From positions 1 to 39,910 of the forward strand of contig NZ_JAUORH010000025.1 of assembly GCF_030547425.1 (NCBI RefSeq): DNA of 39,910 bases, given 5' to 3'. Origin of the DNA: Tenacibaculum sp. 1_MG-2023. Its GTDB lineage: Bacteria; Bacteroidota; Bacteroidia; Flavobacteriales; Flavobacteriaceae. A model generated the notes under the pieces. The model was not told where the DNA came from, made no database searches, and saw only the letters and a list, made by a program, of their open reading frames with translations. Numbering within the stretch: the first letter of the stretch is position 1; the number at the start of each line of letters is the position of its first letter. Shown piece after piece: positions 35,554-39,910 of this stretch. The position numbers were made by a program, and so were the translations under genes.

Positions 35554-36852
35554 GTGAAAATTAAATATATATACAACATAATATGCTTCTTATGTATAGG
35601 AAACATACTAGCGCAACAAACACCAGCACCCAAGCAAATTGAAGCTTACAGTATTGAAGGTGCTACGGCACATTTAGGAAACGGAGAAGTGATTGAGAAC
35701 TCTTTAATTATGTTCTCTAACGGAAAAATTGAATTTATAGGAAGTGCTAATATGAGAATTGCCCGTATGGGAACTGTTATTAATGCCAAAGGAAAACACG
35801 TATACCCAGGATTCATTGCAGCAAACACCTCTTTAGGTTTAGCTGAAATTGATGCTGTACGTGCAACGAGAGATTTTGATGAGGTAGGTTCAATGTTACC
35901 TCACATCCGTAGTATTATTGCTTATAATGCAGAAAGTAAAGTGGTAGAAACCATGCGTCCTAACGGTGTATTAATGGCACAAATTGCCCCACGTGGTGGT
36001 GTTATTTCTGGTACCTCTTCGGTAGTACAATTAGATGCTTGGAACTGGGAAGATGCTGCTATTAAAACCGATGATGGTGTTCACATGAACTGGCCTCAAG
36101 TATTTTCAAGAGGTCGTTGGTGGATGGGTGAAGATCCAGGATTAAAGCCTAACAAAAACTATCAAAAAAGTATTGATAAGCTTACAGAGTTTTTCGCCAA
36201 TGCAAAAAGCTACCTAGCGGGTAATAAAACACCTAAAAACTTACCTTATGAAGCTTTACAAGGCGTTTTAAACGGCTCGCAAAGAATGTTTGTACACGTA
36301 TCAGGAGAAAAAGGAATTACTGATGCTGTAACTATTTGTAAAGAGTTAGGCGTTAAAAACATCGTGATTGTTCGCGGACAAGAGGCTGAAAAAGTTGCTG
36401 ACTTATTAAAAGAAAACAATGTACCTGTTATTTTAGAACGTGCACACCGTTTGCCTAATGGTGAAGATGCAGATTATGACAGACCTTTTAGAGCGGCTAA
36501 GATATTAACCGATGCAGGTATTTTAGTTGGTTTGGGTATGGAAGGAGATATGGAACGTATGAGTACACGTAACTTACCTTTTTATGCAGGAACGTATGCT
36601 GCTTACGGATTAGAAAAAGAAAAAGCAGTTCAGCTAATTACCCAAAACAATGCTAAAATTTTAGGTATTGATAACAACGTAGGTACTTTAGAAACTGGTA
36701 AAGACGCTACCCTATTTATTTCTGAAGGTGATGCCTTAGACATGCGTACTAACATTTTAAAAGAAGCTTTTATTCAAGGAAGAAAAATCAGCCTAGAATC
36801 GCATCAAACAAAATTATGGAAGCGTTATGCTAATAAGTATAAAAATCAATAA
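35554..36852 (+). CDS. exported amidohydrolase-like protein, metal site degenerate
   Basis: The 432-aa protein starts at GTG 35554 with a signal peptide (about 1-20, ending GNILAQ). It resembles the first domain of the preceding gene: composite beta domain, GFIAANTSLGLAE where the family has H-x-H, and a C-terminal LGIDNNVGTLETGKDATLFI sandwich block. HxH and the later Cys-His-Ser box are missing (VHVSGEKG stands there), so hydrolysis by the usual mechanism is doubtful. It may be a partner subunit of the fusion protein. A strong terminator follows. Confidence 0.85.
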   Translation: MKIKYIYNIICFLCIGNILAQQTPAPKQIEAYSIEGATAHLGNGEVIENSLIMFSNGKIEFIGSANMRIARMGTVINAKGKHVYPGFIAANTSLGLAEIDAVRATRDFDEVGSMLPHIRSIIAYNAESKVVETMRPNGVLMAQIAPRGGVISGTSSVVQLDAWNWEDAAIKTDDGVHMNWPQVFSRGRWWMGEDPGLKPNKNYQKSIDKLTEFFANAKSYLAGNKTPKNLPYEALQGVLNGSQRMFVHVSGEKGITDAVTICKELGVKNIVIVRGQEAEKVADLLKENNVPVILERAHRLPNGEDADYDRPFRAAKILTDAGILVGLGMEGDMERMSTRNLPFYAGTYAAYGLEKEKAVQLITQNNAKILGIDNNVGTLETGKDATLFISEGDALDMRTNILKEAFIQGRKISLESHQTKLWKRYANKYKNQ

Positions 36853-36900
36853 ACACCATCCTTAACGAATGAGATATCAAAATCTCATTATTAGAACTTA

Positions 36901-36932
36901 AAAACATCATTCCGTAAAAAGAATGATGTTTT
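36901..36932 (+). terminator. terminator of the amidohydrolase operon
   Basis: The 12-bp stem AAAACATCATTC / GAATGATGTTTT with an eight-base loop is followed by a T run, 48 bp after the stop. Confidence 0.85.
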
Positions 36933-36959
36933 TTTATACATGAATAATAGGTATGCGCT

Positions 36960-37146
36960 ACTGTATGGTAACTTCATACACCACTGTATGAAGCTTAATA
37001 CAAACTAGTACACCCCATATTTTAGTTTTGTTTGAAGATTCAAACAGTAGCATCTGGTGTTAAACAACAGTAGTGTTTGGTGTTGGGCAACAGTACTGTT
37101 TGGTGTTAGACAACAGTACTGTTGTTTGCCTAACAACAGCAATAGC
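36960..37146. repeat. 23-bp tandem palindromic repeat array, locus B
   Basis: Three near-identical units lie head to tail at 37055-37077, 37078-37100 and 37101-37123. Each starts TGGTGTT, then three variable bases, then CAACAGTACTGTT (first unit: one change, GTAGTG). Degenerate units flank them at 37032-37054 and 37124-37146. Two further in-phase units at 36966-36988 and 36989-37011 have A in place of T at the variable stem base. The 36989 unit matches the one at 29401 at most positions. Confidence 0.75.
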
Positions 37147-37195
37147 TAGTAATTATTCTTTTAGTAAGATGGTATTTTATTATAAAACAGAATAG

Positions 37196-37203
37196 TACTT
37201 TTG
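37196..37203 (+). promoter_or_regulatory. candidate -7 box (TACTTTTG) for the RNA methyltransferase gene
   Basis: TACTTTTG matches TAnnTTTG exactly and ends 19 bp before the ATG at 37223. No clear TTG -33 element is visible upstream; the 5' leader would be very short. Confidence 0.4.
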
Positions 37204-37222
37204 TATTTAGATATCATAGCAA

Positions 37223-38020
37223 ATGAAACAGATTAGTAGTACACAAAACGCCTATATAAAAGAGCTTTTAAAGCTTCAAGAGAAATCTAGAGAACGTAAG
37301 AAGAAAGGATTGTTTTTAGTAGAAGGACAACGTGAAATTTCGTTAGTTGTTAAAGGAGGTTATGAAATAGACACCCTGCTATTTGTTGCTGATATGTTTA
37401 CCGAAGAAAGTGTAAACAAAATTCTACATAAGGCTGCTAATTGTATAGAAATAACAAAAGAGGTATACCAAAAGCTTGCCTATCGTGATACTACCGAGGG
37501 TATTATTGCTGTAGTGAAAACTAAAAACTTCGATTTAGATGCTATTGAATTCAACACCAATACTCCACTCGTATTGGTTATGGAAGGTATTGAAAAACCA
37601 GGAAATATTGGTGCTATGTTACGTACCGCCGATGCTGCTAATGTAGATGCTGTTTTTATCGCCAACCCAAAAACAGATTTATTCAACCCTAATATCATAC
37701 GCTCTAGTGTGGGGTGTGTATTTACCAATCAAATAGCTACAGGTACTTCTGAAGACATTATAGCGTACTTACAAGAGCATAACATAAATATTTACAGTGC
37801 TACCCTACAAAACTCAAACGAATACCATAAAAACGACTATACTAAGGCTACTGCTTTGGTAGTAGGTACGGAAGCTACAGGATTAACGCAAATTTGGCGA
37901 GACCAAGCTACTCAGAATATCAACATACCTATGCAAGGTGAAATCGACTCAATGAATGTATCGGTAGCCGCAGCTATCTTAACTTTTGAAGCGAAACGAC
38001 AACGTAAATTTTTAAATTAA
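37223..38020 (+). CDS. TrmH/SpoU-family RNA 2'-O-methyltransferase
   Basis: A 265-aa SPOUT enzyme that methylates ribose 2'-OH in tRNA or rRNA using S-adenosylmethionine. It has an N-terminal substrate-binding domain (1-100, KGLFLVEGQREI), motif 1 VMEGIEKPGNIGAMLRTADA, motif 2 VVGTEATGL and motif 3 MNVSVAAAILTFEA, which makes the SAM-binding knot. The layout resembles RlmB-like and YsgA-like proteins; the exact RNA target is undecided. A lipoprotein gene follows after 7 bp, an unlikely functional partner. Confidence 0.92.
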   Translation: MKQISSTQNAYIKELLKLQEKSRERKKKGLFLVEGQREISLVVKGGYEIDTLLFVADMFTEESVNKILHKAANCIEITKEVYQKLAYRDTTEGIIAVVKTKNFDLDAIEFNTNTPLVLVMEGIEKPGNIGAMLRTADAANVDAVFIANPKTDLFNPNIIRSSVGCVFTNQIATGTSEDIIAYLQEHNINIYSATLQNSNEYHKNDYTKATALVVGTEATGLTQIWRDQATQNINIPMQGEIDSMNVSVAAAILTFEAKRQRKFLN

Positions 38021-38027
38021 AAACCAA

Positions 38028-38762
38028 ATGAAAACAAAAATCCCCTTATTAACACTTGTAACCATTTTATTCTTTTCTTGCTCTTCTGACACTGACAATG
38101 TAGAAGAAAACATAGATACTGGAAACACTGGAAATCAAATATGTAAAAACCCTTCTGCTTTTATTTTTAATGAAAAGGACAATTTTATTTTAGTTGAATT
38201 TGAAAACAATGATTTTCCTACAGGTTGGGAATTAAAAACAAATAGTTCTACTACTGGAAAAGGATATTATGTTTGGACAGGAAATCAATCGTTAGGAAAA
38301 CCTGGTAGTGGTTTAGTTGAGTTTAAGCTAAACATTAAAAACCCTGGTGTTTACCGTTTTTTATGGAGTTCTGCAGTAACTCAAGGAAATAGTGGTTCTG
38401 ATCATAATGATAGTTGGCTAAAATTTCCTGATGCAGATGATTTCTATGGAGAAAAAGAGGGTTCTAAAGTATATCCTAAAGGAACAGGTAAAACTCCAAA
38501 CCCAAAAGGAACATCTGCTGATGGTTGGTTTAAAATATATAGAAGTGGAAATAATTTAGATTTCAAATGGCAAGCAGCAACTTCTGATAATGATTCGCAT
38601 AAAATATATGTAAAGTTTGAAAAACCTGGTGTATATTCAATGCAAGTTTCAGTAAGATCTTCTGGGCACGGAATAGATAAGTTTATGCTTTTTAACGAAA
38701 GTTATTACACTCAAAATAATGCGATTCAAAAAACTTCTTTTAGTGAAATAACATGCAATTAA
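38028..38762 (+). CDS. lipoprotein with carbohydrate-binding-module-like domain
   Basis: A 244-aa lipoprotein (lipobox LFFSC, Cys18) with a low-complexity Asp/Asn/Thr linker (21-36). One beta-sandwich domain follows, with features of family-35-type and related galactose-binding modules: VYRFLWSS, DHNDSWLKFPD, GWFKIYRSG and a closing SGHGIDKFMLFN strand. It carries no catalytic domain. It may hold polysaccharide on the surface. The next plus-strand signal is a hairpin terminator about 38 bp on. Confidence 0.75.
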   Translation: MKTKIPLLTLVTILFFSCSSDTDNVEENIDTGNTGNQICKNPSAFIFNEKDNFILVEFENNDFPTGWELKTNSSTTGKGYYVWTGNQSLGKPGSGLVEFKLNIKNPGVYRFLWSSAVTQGNSGSDHNDSWLKFPDADDFYGEKEGSKVYPKGTGKTPNPKGTSADGWFKIYRSGNNLDFKWQAATSDNDSHKIYVKFEKPGVYSMQVSVRSSGHGIDKFMLFNESYYTQNNAIQKTSFSEITCN

Positions 38763-38799
38763 TAAACAAAAGTTAAGAACTAAAAAACAAACTACTTTT

Positions 38800-38821
38800 A
38801 ACCATACATTTTTGTATGGTT
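38800..38821 (+). terminator. terminator, repeat copy 1
   Basis: The 9-bp stem AACCATACA / TGTATGGTT with a TTTT loop continues into TTTTTATTTTG. The stem and about 15 bp on each side recur nearly unchanged at 39801. Confidence 0.8.
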
Positions 38822-39002
38822 TTTTATTTTGTTTTATCTTGGCTAACGCTTAATAAAATTGCTATAGACTTCCTTTTCTTCCAAAAATAAGTAAGTTTAG
38901 CAATAAATATAAAAGAACAGTAAAGTACTCTTATACCTCCTTTTTGGTTGTATAACGATGTATTTTACATCTATATAAACACGTTGTAAATAATTTAAAA
39001 CA

Positions 39003-39620
39003 ATGAGTACAAGAAAGAATTTAATTATATTATTATTGTTAACTTTAACATTAACAAGTTGTTCATCTATTAAAAAGACAAGTAGTTCTACCGATAAAGA
39101 AGAAATTTCTATAATCATAGAAAAGCCAAATGAAAATTATATTTGGAGGAAAGGACTATTAACATTAAATGTTAAAATTATAAATAACAGCAATTCTAAA
39201 ATTACCATTGTTAAACCTTCTTCTGACCCTAATTTTAGACCAGGGAAATATTATGCTTCTATTGAGAATGAGTTTGAAGGAACATCTTGTATTTCAGAAG
39301 TAAGTTTTTATGATGAAGACCCACCGAAACATTATGCCTCTATTTCTGACTTTATAACCATTGAAGCAAACAGTGAAAAGTCTTTTGATTTTTCTAATGA
39401 ACACTTAAATTATTGTGGTGAAAATTCTCAAAATTCAGATACTGCTTGTGTAAAAATTAAAATGTACGGACACAAAACTAAATATGATGCGAATAGTGAT
39501 TTTATATTAAATAATTATGCTGGTTATAGCATCGAAGAAAAGAACAAAATTATTGAGTTATACAACACACTACATACAGTAGATATTGAAAGTAATATTA
39601 TATGTGTGAAAGTTAAATAA
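39003..39620 (+). CDS. uncharacterised lipoprotein
   Basis: The 205-aa protein has a lipobox (TLTLTSC, Cys20) followed by a Ser/Lys-rich spacer. A predicted beta-rich domain starts at about 38 (ISIIIEKPNENYIW) and includes LTLNVKIINNSNSKITIVKP, which reads like an immunoglobulin-like intracellular-protease-inhibitor or DUF4352-type fold; this is only an impression. Two Cys pairs in the latter half could form disulfides. The gene is AT-rich, has no operon partners and is flanked by two nearly identical terminators. Confidence 0.7.
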   Translation: MSTRKNLIILLLLTLTLTSCSSIKKTSSSTDKEEISIIIEKPNENYIWRKGLLTLNVKIINNSNSKITIVKPSSDPNFRPGKYYASIENEFEGTSCISEVSFYDEDPPKHYASISDFITIEANSEKSFDFSNEHLNYCGENSQNSDTACVKIKMYGHKTKYDANSDFILNNYAGYSIEEKNKIIELYNTLHTVDIESNIICVKVK

Positions 39621-39800
39621 AACTATTTACAATAATGGTAACCGTTGCACAAGCTATTAATTTCACAAAAACAAGATATAAATAAGCCCTTTTGAGGGCT
39701 TTTATTTTATAATGTAATTTAGTTTCAGGTTAAAGATATGAGGCTTAAAAAGAAGTAAAATAAGTTGTATGGTTACTTTTAAAGAAAAACAAACTACTTT

Positions 39801-39827
39801 AAACCGTACATTTTTGTACGGTTTTTT
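39801..39827 (+). terminator. terminator, repeat copy 2
   Basis: The 10-bp stem AAACCGTACA / TGTACGGTTT has a TTTT loop and a T run. Compared with the copy at 38800, one stem pair changed from A-T to G-C on both arms, and the outer flanks (AACAAACTACTTT on the left, TTTTATTTTGTTTTAT on the right) are shared. Confidence 0.8.
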
Positions 39828-39888
39828 ATTTTGTTTTATTGACTTATTAATTTAAAATCTGTATTTTTTTGCTTTAAAATACTGATAA

Positions 39889-39910
39889 ATGGAACAATTT
39901 GAAGGTAAAA
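39889..39910 (+). CDS. possible start of a gene cut by the window end
   Basis: An ATG at 39889 opens MEQFEGK, still reading at the last base. It follows the terminator at 39801 and an AT-rich stretch with GTATTTTTTTGC. Seven codons are too few to identify a product. Confidence 0.35.

Larger units (their letters stand above)
36853..37222. other. 370-bp gene-free region with terminator and tandem repeats
   Basis: From left to right the gap holds a terminator (36901-36932), two repeat arrays of one 23-bp family (36960-37011 and 37032-37123), an AT-rich stretch, and a promoter-like TACTTTTG 20 bp before the RNA methyltransferase gene. No ORF is credible. Confidence 0.8.

Noticed and set aside
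37055..37123. Possible short CRISPR array
   Set aside because: The units are 23 bp, directly adjoining with no unique spacers, and no cas gene is near.
38836..39660. Possible integron-like gene cassette around the orphan lipoprotein (GGCTAACG... and GTAACCGTTGC... flanks)
   Set aside because: The flanks do not match attC core sites (RYYYAAC/GTTRRRY) and no integrase is visible.

Overview
The window is a compact, AT-rich bacterial chromosome segment, most likely from a marine member of the Flavobacteriaceae (Bacteroidota). Family-level evidence: many short lipoprotein signals, a TonB-dependent receptor paired with a beta-propeller lipoprotein, DUF4252 proteins beside an ECF sigma factor, TAnnTTTG-like -7 boxes, and almost no Shine-Dalgarno sequences. 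A Tenacibaculum-like genus is a guess. I saw no tRNA, rRNA, transposase, prophage or CRISPR array.

Layout. 1-5.1 kb: a dispersed repeat, an SDR oxidoreductase, a membrane-anchored J-domain protein, then (minus strand) a TlpA-like thioredoxin, a VF530/DUF2132 protein and priA, which seems to need a non-AUG start. 5.4-6.5 kb: gcvT. 6.7-11.0 kb (minus): a four-gene MacAB-type ABC exporter operon with separate ATPase, two permeases and adaptor. 11.2 kb: a DCC-type DUF393 protein.

11.7-19.9 kb is a vitamin B12 uptake and salvage locus. On the minus strand a cobalamin riboswitch precedes a BtuB-like receptor and a BtuG-like propeller lipoprotein. Upstream of them lies a BtuF-like protein without a signal peptide. 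Divergently, cobU-cobT-cobS-cobC and a BtuF lipoprotein form a nucleotide-loop assembly and transport operon. BtuCD and the corrin-ring genes are absent, so the locus fits salvage, not de novo synthesis. A 306-aa protein with a HEPN-like R-x4-H motif follows; it is the best candidate for an undescribed defence or RNA-cleaving function.

20.9-31.3 kb: an AlkB-family dioxygenase, a conserved lipoprotein, an M1 aminopeptidase with a HEAT-like tail, an ECF sigma/anti-sigma/DUF4252/DUF4252 operon with a probable self-recognised promoter, a divergent S41 protease, and an overlapping patatin/DUF72 pair. 31.3-38.8 kb: a YCF48-like propeller lipoprotein, two exported amidohydrolase-family proteins (one a fusion with a degenerate first domain), a SpoU-type RNA methyltransferase and a CBM-like lipoprotein. 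38.8-39.9 kb: an orphan lipoprotein flanked by two nearly identical terminator copies, then the first codons of another gene.

The most unusual non-coding signal is a family of 23-bp tandem palindromic units in two distant intergenic regions, near 29.35 kb and 37.0 kb. Both arrays start about 30 bp after a terminator, are in register, and show compensatory base changes.
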